A stretch of 64,000 nt of DNA, taken from the NCBI RefSeq assembly GCF_003287455.1, contig NZ_PRLC01000003.1, forward strand, positions 149,886 to 213,885. Direction: 5' to 3'. The stretch is from Faecalibacterium hattorii. Its GTDB lineage: Bacteria > Bacillota > Clostridia > Oscillospirales > Ruminococcaceae. Under the pieces are notes generated by a model, which was given only the letters and a program-made list of their open reading frames with translations, did no database searches and was not told the DNA's origin. A program made the position numbers and the translations under genes. Shown piece after piece: positions 9,081-19,914 of the stretch. The stretch's first letter is position 1. Every line of letters starts with the position of its first letter.

Positions 9081-10282
9081 GCCTGTTCCTCCGGCGATTT
9101 CTGAGCCATTTCGGACAGCACCTCGTTCAGGATAGTCAGGGCCATTTCCACGTCGTGGGCCGTCAGGGTCAGGGGCGGCAGCAGACGCAGACGTGTCTTG
9201 GCCGTCAGCACCAGCAGGCCCTTTTCGCGGCACGCCGCAAGGACATCCGCGGCCTTGACGTTGCCGAAGAACTCGATGCCCACCATCAGGCCGATGCCGG
9301 AGATGCTCTTGACCATGGGGAGCTTGGCCAGACCGGTACGCAGCTGGACTGCGCGCTCGTTCACGTTGGCAAGGAAGCTTTGGTCCATCCGGTCCACCAC
9401 GACATTGGCACCGGCGCAGACCACCGGGTTGCCGCCGAAGGTGGAGCCGTGGGTGCCCGCACCCATGCCATCGGCCACTTTCGCGTTCATCAGGACCGCG
9501 CCGATGGGCAGACCGCCGCCAAGGCCCTTGGCCAGCGTCACCACATCGGGCTTGAGGTTGTAGTGCTCGCAGCACAGGAAGGTGCCGGTGCGGCCAACGC
9601 CGGTCTGGACTTCATCCACGATGAGGACGAGATCCTTTTCATCGCAGAGCTTCCGGACCGCCTGAACATACTCCGGGTCCAGCGCCACAACGCCGCCCTC
9701 GCCCTGCACCAGCTCCAGCATCACCGCGCAGGTATGGCGGTCCACCAGCTCGGTCAGCGCCTCCAAGTCGCCCGCCGGGGCGTAGAGGAAGCCCTCGTTG
9801 AAGGGGCCGAAGTAGTTGTGGAACACCTCCTGACCGGTGGCGGTCAGGGTGGCGATGGTGCGGCCGTGGAAGCTGTTCACCAGCGTGATGACGGTATCGC
9901 GGCCCTTGCCGTAGTGGTCGAAGCTGTACTTGCGGGCCGCCTTGATGGCGCCCTCGTTGGCCTCGGCGCCGGAGTTGCCGAAGAAGACCTTGCTCATGCC
10001 GGTGCGCTTGCACAGCTTTTTGGCCAGCTTGCCGCAGGGGGCGGTGTAGTAGAGGTTCGACGTATGCTGGAGCTTGTGGGCCTGTTCGGCCACGGCCTCG
10101 GCCCAGTCCACATCACAGTAGCCAAGGCTGTTGACGCCGATGCCGCTGGTGAGATCCAGATACTTCTGGCCCTCCGGGCCCTCGGCGTACAGGCCGTGGC
10201 CCTTTTCCAGCACGATGGGATTGCGGTTATAGGTGTGCAGGACGTATTCGCTGTCCCGCTTGATGACTTTTTCGGAATCCAT
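9077..10282 (-). CDS. argD: Acetylornithine aminotransferase
   Basis: 401 residues, fold-type I PLP aminotransferase. VFFGNSGAEANEGAIK, the FHGRTIATLTATG region, LIVDEVQTGVGRTG and TLAKGLGGGLPIG (with the PLP-binding Lys) are all present. It transaminates N-acetylglutamate semialdehyde to N-acetylornithine. The ATG at 10282 has GAAGGAGGAA just upstream; a longer in-frame start at 10342 lies in a palindromic repeat and is rejected. It overlaps argF by four bases. Confidence 0.94.
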   Translation of the reverse strand: MDSEKVIKRDSEYVLHTYNRNPIVLEKGHGLYAEGPEGQKYLDLTSGIGVNSLGYCDVDWAEAVAEQAHKLQHTSNLYYTAPCGKLAKKLCKRTGMSKVFFGNSGAEANEGAIKAARKYSFDHYGKGRDTVITLVNSFHGRTIATLTATGQEVFHNYFGPFNEGFLYAPAGDLEALTELVDRHTCAVMLELVQGEGGVVALDPEYVQAVRKLCDEKDLVLIVDEVQTGVGRTGTFLCCEHYNLKPDVVTLAKGLGGGLPIGAVLMNAKVADGMGAGTHGSTFGGNPVVCAGANVVVDRMDQSFLANVNERAVQLRTGLAKLPMVKSISGIGLMVGIEFFGNVKAADVLAACREKGLLVLTAKTRLRLLPPLTLTAHDVEMALTILNEVLSEMAQKSPEEQA

Positions 10283-10309
10283 AGATTGTTCCTCCTTCGG
10301 AGCGTCCTC

Positions 10310-10365
10310 GCCCTCTCCGTCTCGCTTCGCTCGCCAGCTCACCCAAAGGGGGAGCTTTTTCTCTT
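10310..10365. repeat. Palindromic intergenic repeat, copy 1 (short)
   Basis: Sequence of the form CCCTCTCCGTC-GCTCGCCAGCTCACC-AAAGGGGGAGCTTTTT between argB and argD. The hairpin arms (GCTC.CCC / GGGGGAGC) and the leading CCTCTCCGTC match five other loci in the window. The T-run after the hairpin might act as a weak terminator on the plus strand. Confidence 0.7.
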
Positions 10366-10397
10366 ATTATACAGTTCTTCTGTACTTTCAGCAAGTC

Positions 10398-11252
10398 TTA
10401 CTCCTGATGACTTCTCCGGTAGAAACGGGTGCCGGAGCCGCGGTCGGAGAACAGCTCCAGCAGGATGGAGTGGGGAACGCGGCCATCGATGATGACGGCC
10501 TCGTGGACGCCTTGATAGATGGCGTCGGCCATGCCGCCGATCTTGGGGATCATGCCGCCCGCGATGATGCCCGCGGACTTGTAGCCCTCGATCTCGGAGA
10601 CTTCCACTTCGGGGATGAGGGTGGACTCGTCGTCCTTATCCCGCAGCAGACCCGCGATGTCGGTCATGGAAACGAGCTTTTCCGCCTTGAGCGCAATGGC
10701 GATCTGGGCGGCAGCGGTATCGGCGTTGACGTTGTATGCCTGACCGAGGTCGTCCATGCCCACCGTCGCGATGACCGGGATGTAGCCGCCATTCAACAGG
10801 TTCTGGATCAGGGTGGGGTCCACATGGATGATCTCGCCCACATGGCCCAGCTGGGGGTCCAGCTCGGTGCAGCGGAGCATCTGGCCGTCCATGCCGCACA
10901 GGCCCACGCCGCGGCCCCGGAGCTTGGCCACAAGGTCCTTGTTCACCTTACCGGCCAGCACCTGCTGGACGATCTCCATGGTGGCGTCGTCCGTCACCCG
11001 CAGACCGTTTGCAAAATGGCTCTCCACGCCGACCTTCTTCAGCATTTCGTTGATGGCCGGGCCGCCGCCGTGGACCAGCACCACCCGCACGCCCAGCAGC
11101 GTCAGGGTGACGAGGTCGTTCATGACGGCATTCTTCAGCGTCTCGTTGATCATGGCGTTGCCGCCGTATTTGATGACCATGGTCTTGCCGTGGTATTTCT
11201 GGATGTAAGGGGTCGCCTCCGAAAACAGGAGGGCCATTTCTTCGTTTTTCAT
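10398..11252 (-). CDS. argB: Acetylglutamate kinase
   Basis: 284 residues. VIKYGGNAM is the ATP-site KYGG motif, VLVHGGGPAINEML the substrate glycine loop, and the C-terminal half has NVNADTAAAQIA and GGMIPK. It phosphorylates N-acetylglutamate, usually the feedback-controlled step of the pathway. The N-terminal helix typical of arginine-inhibited hexameric forms appears present (MALLFSEATPYIQKYHG), so arginine inhibition is likely by family knowledge. It lies 31 bases after argJ. Confidence 0.95.
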   Translation of the reverse strand: MKNEEMALLFSEATPYIQKYHGKTMVIKYGGNAMINETLKNAVMNDLVTLTLLGVRVVLVHGGGPAINEMLKKVGVESHFANGLRVTDDATMEIVQQVLAGKVNKDLVAKLRGRGVGLCGMDGQMLRCTELDPQLGHVGEIIHVDPTLIQNLLNGGYIPVIATVGMDDLGQAYNVNADTAAAQIAIALKAEKLVSMTDIAGLLRDKDDESTLIPEVEVSEIEGYKSAGIIAGGMIPKIGGMADAIYQGVHEAVIIDGRVPHSILLELFSDRGSGTRFYRRSHQE

Positions 11253-11283
11253 ATGTTTCCTCTTCCCGCTCTATACACGTTTC

Positions 11284-12513
11284 TCAGGTGCGGTAGTCGC
11301 CGTTGATCTTGACGTAATCGTAGGTCAGATCACAGCCCCACGCCTTTGCGCTGGCATCGCCGGTGCCCATATCCACCTTGACGAGGACATCGTGCTCCGC
11401 CAGAACCTTGGCCGCTTCCTCCTCGCTGTAGGGGTGGTAGGCGGCATTCTCGCAGACATACACCTCGCCCGCCGGGCTGGACAGCCAGACGCAGACCTTA
11501 TCGATGGAGAAATCGCCGGGGGTGTAGCCGATGGCGCAGAGGATGCGGCCCCAGTTGGCGTCCCGGCCAAAGACCGCCGCCTTGAACAGGTTGGAGCAGA
11601 CCACGCTGCGGGAGACCGCCCGCGCCGTCTTCAGGTCGGGCGCATGGGTCACTTCGCAGGTGATGAGGTGGGTCGCGCCCTCGCCGTCACCGGCGTGTTC
11701 GGCGCACATGTGCTCCGCAATGGCGGTCAGGGCCGCCACGAAGGCGTCATAGTCCGCATTTTCTTCCACGATCTCCGGGTTGCCCGCCAGACCCGACGCC
11801 ATGAGGATCAGCGTATCGTTGGTGGACGTATCCAGATCGACGCTCATCTGGTTGTAGGTGCCGGGGACCACTGTCTTGAGCGCCTTTTCCAGCAGAGCGG
11901 GGGAGACGGCGGCATCGGTGGTGTAGAAGGCCAGCATGGTGGCCATGTTGGGGGCGATCATGCCGCTGCCCTTGCCGATGGCACCCACGGTGCAGGTCTT
12001 GCCGCCCAGCTCAAACTGGATGGCGTATTCCTTTTTGTGGGTGTCGGTGGTCATGATGGCTGTTGCCGCGTCGGTGCTGCCCTGCGCGGTGGCGGCCAGC
12101 TTTTCGGCGGCGGCAGGGATGCCGCGGGCAAAGGGGTCAATGACCATGGGCTGCCCGATGACGCCGGTGGAAGCGGGCAGAACATCCTCTGCCGGAATGT
12201 TCAGCGCCTTGCCGACCAGCTCGCAGCACTCTTCGGCCAGCGCCACGCCGTTGGCGGCGCAGGTGTTGGCGTTGCCGCTGTTCACGAGGATGGCCTGTGC
12301 ATAGCCGTCGGTCAGGTGGGCGCGGTCCACCTTGATGGGTGCGCCGCAGACTTTATTTGTGGTATACACACCGGCCGCTGCGCAGCGGACGTCCGCCTTG
12401 ATCAGCGCCAGATCGTATTTTTCATTGTGGTTGGCGCGGATGCCGCAATGGACGCCCGCCGCCGCGAAACCCTTGGGCGCGCAGATGCCGCCCGCTACTT
12501 CCTTGTAAGACAT
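11284..12513 (-). CDS. argJ: Bifunctional ornithine acetyltransferase / N-acetylglutamate synthase
   Basis: 409 residues. GSGMIAPNMATMLAF contains the self-cleavage site, where the Thr of ATML becomes the N-terminal nucleophile of the beta chain. AILVNSGNANTCAA and the C-terminal GCDLTYDYVKINGDYRT are also family-typical. The protein recycles the acetyl group from acetylornithine to glutamate, so argA and argE are not needed. AGGGGG stands 7 bases before the ATG at 12513; ATGs at 12534 and 12531 lack a site and are less likely. Confidence 0.93.
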   Translation of the reverse strand: MSYKEVAGGICAPKGFAAAGVHCGIRANHNEKYDLALIKADVRCAAAGVYTTNKVCGAPIKVDRAHLTDGYAQAILVNSGNANTCAANGVALAEECCELVGKALNIPAEDVLPASTGVIGQPMVIDPFARGIPAAAEKLAATAQGSTDAATAIMTTDTHKKEYAIQFELGGKTCTVGAIGKGSGMIAPNMATMLAFYTTDAAVSPALLEKALKTVVPGTYNQMSVDLDTSTNDTLILMASGLAGNPEIVEENADYDAFVAALTAIAEHMCAEHAGDGEGATHLITCEVTHAPDLKTARAVSRSVVCSNLFKAAVFGRDANWGRILCAIGYTPGDFSIDKVCVWLSSPAGEVYVCENAAYHPYSEEEAAKVLAEHDVLVKVDMGTGDASAKAWGCDLTYDYVKINGDYRT

Positions 12514-12550
12514 AGGTTTACCCCCTAGCATCAAAATCCTCTTCCTTGTA

Positions 12551-12606
12551 AAGCTCCCACTTTGGGGGAGCTGGCAATGCCGTCAGGCATTGACTGAGAG
12601 GGCGAG
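12551..12606. repeat. Palindromic intergenic repeat, copy 2
   Basis: AAGCTCCCACTTTGGGGGAGCTGGCAATGCC-GTCAGGCATTGACTGAGAGGG: two adjacent hairpins (GCTCCC/GGGAGC and AATGCC/GGCATT) followed by GAGAGGG. It lies between argC and argJ. Confidence 0.75.
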
Positions 12607-12610
12607 TCCT

Positions 12611-13548
12611 TTACTCCAATCCTTCCGTTTCCGGCAGCCCCAGCATCAGATTCATGCACTGCACCGCTGCACCGGACGAGCCCTTGCCCAAATTGTCGAA
12701 CAGGGAGATCAGCATCATCTGGTCGCCCGCCGCGTTTACGGTCAGGTACAGCTCCATCCGGTCGGAGCCGGAGAGGGCGTTGGAGTACAGGCCGTTTTCA
12801 GGCAGCGGCTCATTCAGCGCGTGGACGGAGACCGTTGCGCCGTCCTTATAATAATCCGCGATGCCCTCGGCCACAGCCTCGGCGGTGGTGCCCGCCAGCT
12901 TCAGATCCAGCGGCACCAGCACCTGCATCCCGGAATAGTAATCGCAGACCACCGGCACAAAGGCGGGCGTGTGGGCCAAGCCGCTGATTTTCTGCATCTC
13001 CGGCAGGTGCTTGTGGGCCAAAGTCAGGCCGTAGCTCTTGGGGGCGTCGATCTTGCTATGGGCCGGGCGGTCGGCGCTCTCATATTCGGCGATCATCTTC
13101 TTGCCGCCGCCGGAGTAGCCGGAGATGCCGGTGCAGCTGAAGGGATAGTCCGCCGGGGCCAGCCCCAGCTCCACCAGAGGCCGGGCAATGCTGATGAAGC
13201 CGCTGGCGTAGCAGCCGGGCACGGCCACGCGATAGGAATTTTTGATCTTCTCTTTCTGGCCCTTCAGCTCCGGGAAGCCGTAATCCCATGCCGGGTCGGT
13301 GCGGAAGGCCGTGGAGGTATCCAGCACCTTGACATCCGGGCGGAGCAGGGGCATGACCTCTTTCGAGGCCGCGTCGGGCAGACAGAGGAAGGCGAGATCG
13401 GCGGAGTTGATGACCTTCGCCCGCTCGTTCACGTCCTTGCGGCCCTCGGCAGAGATGCTCAGCAGCTCCATCTCCGGCCGGGCGGCCAGACGGTCGGCGA
13501 TGCGCAGACCGGTGGTGCCGGAAGAGCCGTCAATAAAAACTTTCACGC

Positions 13549-13552
<4 letters not shown>
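12611..13552 (-). CDS. argC: N-acetyl-gamma-glutamyl-phosphate reductase (type 2 ArgC)
   Basis: 313 residues. The NADP-binding start VKVFIDGSSGTTGLRI, the catalytic Cys in VAVPGCYASGFI and LAHKHLPEM are seen. The short length and GSSGTTG loop mark the type 2 form, smaller than the roughly 345-residue type 1. It reduces acetylglutamyl phosphate to the semialdehyde. The ATG at 13552 overlaps the argH stop by four bases (ATGA). A longer upstream frame at 13657 lies inside argH and is rejected. Confidence 0.94.
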
Positions 13553-14949
<1,397 letters not shown>

Positions 14950-14992
14950 AGTTATGTCCTTTTTATCTCTATTATAAAGCTATCCTTCGTAC

Positions 14993-15124
14993 AACCTCTC
15001 AGTCGGGCTTGCGCCCGCCAGCTCCCCTAGTAGGGGAGCCTCTGGCGTATCCATCAAGCTTCACCCGGTTGCCAAGGCCTCCCCTATTAGGGGAGGTGGC
15101 AATGCGAAGCATTGACGGAGAGGT
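14993..15124. repeat. Palindromic intergenic repeat, copy 3 (composite, about 130 bp)
   Basis: The ends are inverted: AACCTCTCAGTC at the left, GACGGAGAGGTT at the right. Each half carries a strong hairpin (GCTCCCCTAGTAGGGGAGC and CCTCCCCTATTAGGGGAGG), and the right half adds AATGCGAAGCATT. The MITE-like layout with no coding capacity matches copies 5 and 6. Confidence 0.8.
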
Positions 15125-15145
15125 TTCTTCCTAAAAACGGCAAAG

Positions 15146-15175
15146 CCGCCGCAGGGGAAAACGCTCCTGCGGCGG
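15146..15175 (-). terminator. Probable terminator downstream of argG
   Basis: A 10-bp GC stem (15146-15155 with 15166-15175); the minus strand then reads CTTTGCCGTTTTTAGG. It lies about 85 bases after the argG stop, with a second weaker GC hairpin nearby. Confidence 0.55.
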
Positions 15176-15260
15176 TGCCGCCGGCAACCATGCCGGTTTT
15201 AGAACCGCTGTGTGAAAGTGTAGAAAACACGCAGCGGGGAAAGTTGGCTTTGTGTACCGC

Positions 15261-16496
<1,236 letters not shown>

Positions 16497-16594
16497 GATG
16501 AACGCTCCTTTATTTTCATGATTACACTTTTGTTTTTCTGCACCGGGCATCCCTCCCGGCACGCTCGATTCATCGCTTGCTTATCACGCTTTTT

Positions 16595-16622
16595 ATTATA
16601 CGCCGTGCGGCTTTTCCGTCAA
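16595..16622 (-). promoter_or_regulatory. Sigma-A promoter of argG
   Basis: On the minus strand TTGACG (16622-16617), 16 bp, TATAAT (16600-16595). It is a near-consensus promoter about 100 bases before the argG start. Confidence 0.75.
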
Positions 16623-16680
16623 TGCCGAAAACCGCCAAACCTTCTGCCCGTTTCCGGTGCGGTTTCTGTCAATTTGTATG

Positions 16681-16721
16681 TTTATGCAAATATTTTGTAA
16701 ATTATACAATTTTTATGCAAT
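16681..16721. promoter_or_regulatory. Candidate ArgR/AhrC boxes
   Basis: TTTATGCAA occurs at 16681-16689 and again at 16712-16720, 31 bp (three helical turns) apart. The second belongs to ATTATACAATTTTTATGCAA, which resembles the 18-bp ARG box (GAAT-WWWW-ATTC type). They lie 60-100 bp upstream of the argG promoter and also upstream of the divergent surface-protein gene, so the target is not certain. Confidence 0.4.
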
Positions 16722-16906
16722 CGCACTGCATATATGCGGAGGCTTTTTCCGGGCCTTTTCGGCCCCTTCGCGCCCCGGAACCGCCGTTCACGCACAAAAC
16801 ACCCCCATTCACGCAGGTTTTGTTTCTTTTTGACGCATTTTATGGTACAATCAGCTTAAGAAAACCGTCGTCTCTATGCAGCTACAAAACGGAAAGTGAG
16901 GTCCCT

Positions 16907-19798
16907 ATGAAAAAACGCATTCTCGCCCTGCTTCTTGCCTTCAGCATGATGCTTTCCCTTTTGCCGGTATCTGCCCTCGCAGATACGGGGGGGGGTATCG
17001 ATTTCGCCGCTTATGCGAGTAATGGGCTTATCGGTGGAACGCCCGACCTTGTAATGGACAACGACGGAAGGCCCGACCTTTCCGGAATAACACCGGTTTC
17101 GCCGGGTGTTTATCAGGGCAACGGCTGGGAGTATGAAAACGGCACGCTGACGCTGGAAAGCGGGAGCTATGACTTTTTCACCACCAAGCCTACCACCAAG
17201 AATGGTAAAGTTTTAGCGCTCGTTGAATGCACGGTAGTTGTGAAAAACGGTGCCACCATCACCGGTGGTCGGTTTCATGCGATGTTCAATTATGGCACCG
17301 TCGAAAACTCTCTGCTCGTTTCCGATGGCATCATAAATCGCGGCGGCACCATGACGAACTGTCTGTTTCGCCGCACGAGCTTGCCGGAAGGTGTTACTGA
17401 CTACCACAAATTGACCGAAGTAAAAAATAGTACATTTGACGCCACCCTTCCGAACGCCCCGTATACCTTTTCGGATTGGGAAACCTACTATTTTACCGGA
17501 ACTCCGACGCTCACCGTAAAGGTTGATAACAACCCTATTATCCGATACATCAACGGCAGAACCGATTACGGCGACTTGAAGCCTTCGGGTGTGAGTGGTT
17601 ACTACACGTTTACCCCCAACGCGGGCGAAGATGTTGTGCTGAATCTCGAACACTACATTACTGACCTTGTAATCACCAAAGACGGCTTCCCTGATACGAC
17701 CGGGCGCGCGCCGATCTATGACTCTGCGAAGAATGTCATCGGCTGCAAGGGCAAAGGATGGAAGTATGAAAACGGCACGCTGACGCTGGAAAGCGGCGAA
17801 TACGACTTTTCCAAGGATGGCCTTGGTCAGCTTGCCCCCGATGTGAAGCTTGTGGTTGGCGCCGGTGCCAAGCTCACCGGCGGCGCGTTCAACGAGATTC
17901 CCGACGGCTTAACCACCGATAATGTCCAAACCATCATCCTGAACGGTTCCGATTCGATTGAAGCCGTGAACGGCCTTTCTTCCCAAAAGTGGAGCAAAAA
18001 ACTGTATGCCATCAAAGACAGTCAGGTGGAGATCAAAGCCAGTGTTCCCCTTACGGATATCAACTGCCGCGTGATCGATCCCCACTACTATCCTGATAGC
18101 AGGGACAAAACCACTCTCCTCTTTACAATAAATGGTGACTTCATCTACTCTTATACAAAACTTGGCGAAACTGAGCTGACGCTGAACAAGTCTACCCGCA
18201 CGAATCTCATCATGTTGGACAATGGTTGTCCGAATCTCGAAGGCGTCCCATATAATTGGGACGGCATGTATACTTATACCGGCGATGGCTGGAAATATGT
18301 TTTCAACAACTCCGGTTCCTTGGAGTTGAACGACACTAGTTCTTACAATTTCCGTTATTGCGACCCGCTCAACAACAAGATCAGCAGCGAGCTTGCGGCT
18401 GTAACGTGCGGTATTATAAACAGCGGTGCGACCATCGAAGACGGCGTTTTCAAAAATCTCGTCATAAATCATAGCGGCATCATCAGCGGCGGCACTTTTG
18501 CCGTGGGCTTGTTCTCCATAGACTCGGAAGATTTTTCCACATCGGGCACCGTGACCGGCGGTGCATTCAACGGTAAAGACGGCCTGAGTGATGGAGCTCA
18601 TCCAGTGACTGTACACGATGGACACATTCGGAAAGTGAATGACACCGAACCGCGTGTGCTGGATAGTTCTCACAATTTGACCACCGGCACCGAATGGAAC
18701 CTTTACTCCTATGAGGGCACCATTGTCACCGTCACAGCCGACACCGACATTACCAACATCAACGGCTGGAACATCGGCAGGTTCCGCGGTAGCAGCTACC
18801 CGAACGGCGAGGATGACAAAAAGACTGTCAGCTTCCAAATGCCCGACGGCCCCGTGGTGCTGAACGACACGCTGTATACGCTCGACATCATCCGCGGCAC
18901 TATGTGTGGCAACACCTCTGTCTCTGCCCCGGCGGGTACGGAATTCACGCTGGAAGCCGACGAACCGGCAGAAGATGAAACCTTCCTCGGCTGGAGGCTG
19001 AGCGACGAAAGCTTGCTGACGAGCGGCACGCTGAACGACCCCGAATGCACAACGATCACCATCACAATGAAAAACGCCAGCGCCACCGCTGAGGCGGTGT
19101 TCCAGAAAGATACCCCCGCCTACACCCTCACCGTGACTGGCGGCGGGCTTGTGAACGGCAAGACCAGCGCGGTGGTGGAGGCTGGCAAGGAAGTGTGCCT
19201 GACCGTGGGCGAGATGCAGGAGGGCATGAGCTTCAACTATTGGGACCTGCCCACCGCGCTGATCAAGGCGCTGACGGACAGCAGTTCCGGCGGCTTCAGC
19301 AATAAGGTCGAACCCCTGACCTTTACCATGCCCGACTTGAGCAAGTACACCGAAGACACGCGCTTCACCATCCGGCTGGACATCCGCCCGGCGGAGCTGC
19401 CGGACGATGACGATGGCCCGTCGGTGCTGGGCACCATGGCCACCGTGGCCGTGGGCGGCGCGGCGGCCGGCATCTTGGTGTGGCAGGGCGTGAGCCTCGG
19501 TGTGGACAGCTATTTGCAGCTCTCCCTGCCCGGCGGCGTGCCGGTGCCGGCCAACCGCATCGAGCTGGTGAAGCTGCTGTGGGAGACGGCGGGCAAGCCC
19601 GACGTGGTGCTCCCGGCGCTGTACGGCGACGTTTCCACCGAGGACGCCGAGCTGCAGAAGGCGACCCGCTGGGCCATCGACAACGGCCTTGTGAAGCCCG
19701 CCGACGACAGCGACGCCTCCCGCTTTGACCCCGACCGCAGCGTTTCCAAGTATGAAGTGGCGCGGGCGTGGTTCAAGGTCCAGCAGATGCTGAAATAA
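16907..19798 (+). CDS. Large secreted surface protein with repeats and SLH-like C-terminus
   Basis: 963 residues. A signal peptide is clear (MKKRILALLLAFSMMLSLLPVSALA, cut near residue 26). Three spaced repeats of the type GWxYENGTLTLESGxYDF occur near residues 72, 283 and 460, suggesting beta-solenoid or adhesin repeats. YTLTVTGGGLVNG near residue 740 resembles an InlB B-type repeat. A hydrophobic glycine/alanine helix lies near 840-865, then about 90 residues ending RFDPDRSVSKYEVARAWFKVQ that look like an S-layer homology module. It is probably anchored at the cell surface. The ATG at 16907 follows GTGAGG; earlier in-frame codons have no signal peptide. The central part is poorer in GC than its flanks. 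A G9 tract lies at 16987-16995. Confidence 0.8.
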   Translation: MKKRILALLLAFSMMLSLLPVSALADTGGGIDFAAYASNGLIGGTPDLVMDNDGRPDLSGITPVSPGVYQGNGWEYENGTLTLESGSYDFFTTKPTTKNGKVLALVECTVVVKNGATITGGRFHAMFNYGTVENSLLVSDGIINRGGTMTNCLFRRTSLPEGVTDYHKLTEVKNSTFDATLPNAPYTFSDWETYYFTGTPTLTVKVDNNPIIRYINGRTDYGDLKPSGVSGYYTFTPNAGEDVVLNLEHYITDLVITKDGFPDTTGRAPIYDSAKNVIGCKGKGWKYENGTLTLESGEYDFSKDGLGQLAPDVKLVVGAGAKLTGGAFNEIPDGLTTDNVQTIILNGSDSIEAVNGLSSQKWSKKLYAIKDSQVEIKASVPLTDINCRVIDPHYYPDSRDKTTLLFTINGDFIYSYTKLGETELTLNKSTRTNLIMLDNGCPNLEGVPYNWDGMYTYTGDGWKYVFNNSGSLELNDTSSYNFRYCDPLNNKISSELAAVTCGIINSGATIEDGVFKNLVINHSGIISGGTFAVGLFSIDSEDFSTSGTVTGGAFNGKDGLSDGAHPVTVHDGHIRKVNDTEPRVLDSSHNLTTGTEWNLYSYEGTIVTVTADTDITNINGWNIGRFRGSSYPNGEDDKKTVSFQMPDGPVVLNDTLYTLDIIRGTMCGNTSVSAPAGTEFTLEADEPAEDETFLGWRLSDESLLTSGTLNDPECTTITITMKNASATAEAVFQKDTPAYTLTVTGGGLVNGKTSAVVEAGKEVCLTVGEMQEGMSFNYWDLPTALIKALTDSSSGGFSNKVEPLTFTMPDLSKYTEDTRFTIRLDIRPAELPDDDDGPSVLGTMATVAVGGAAAGILVWQGVSLGVDSYLQLSLPGGVPVPANRIELVKLLWETAGKPDVVLPALYGDVSTEDAELQKATRWAIDNGLVKPADDSDASRFDPDRSVSKYEVARAWFKVQQMLK
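16987..16995 (+). repeat. G9 homopolymer tract, possible phase-variation switch
   Basis: Nine consecutive G just after the signal-peptide codons of the surface protein (read as Gly-Gly-Gly). A change of one or two G would shift the frame close to the start of the gene. Confidence 0.6.
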
Positions 19799-19811
19799 CT
19801 TCCCCAGTCCT

Positions 19812-19866
19812 CTTCGATGGCTCCCTCCTTGAGGGAGCTGGCGCGTGAGCGCCTGAGGGAGTCCCC
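19812..19866. repeat. Palindromic intergenic repeat, copy 4 (divergent)
   Basis: GGCTCCCTCCTTGAGGGAGCTGGCGCGTGAGCGCCTGAGGGAGTC: a hairpin GCTCCCTC/GAGGGAGC followed by GGCGC/GCGCC, the same two-hairpin layout as copy 2. Confidence 0.65.
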
Positions 19867-19875
19867 CTTACAAAA

Positions 19876-19913
19876 GCAAGAGCCTCCCGGCGTGAAAACC
19901 GGGAGGCTCTTGC
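19876..19913. terminator. Terminator between surface protein and GIY-YIG/GNAT gene
   Basis: A 15-bp perfect stem, 19876-19890 with 19899-19913, loop CGTGAAAA, between convergent genes. The T-run is modest. Confidence 0.75.
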
Positions 19914-19914
19914 G

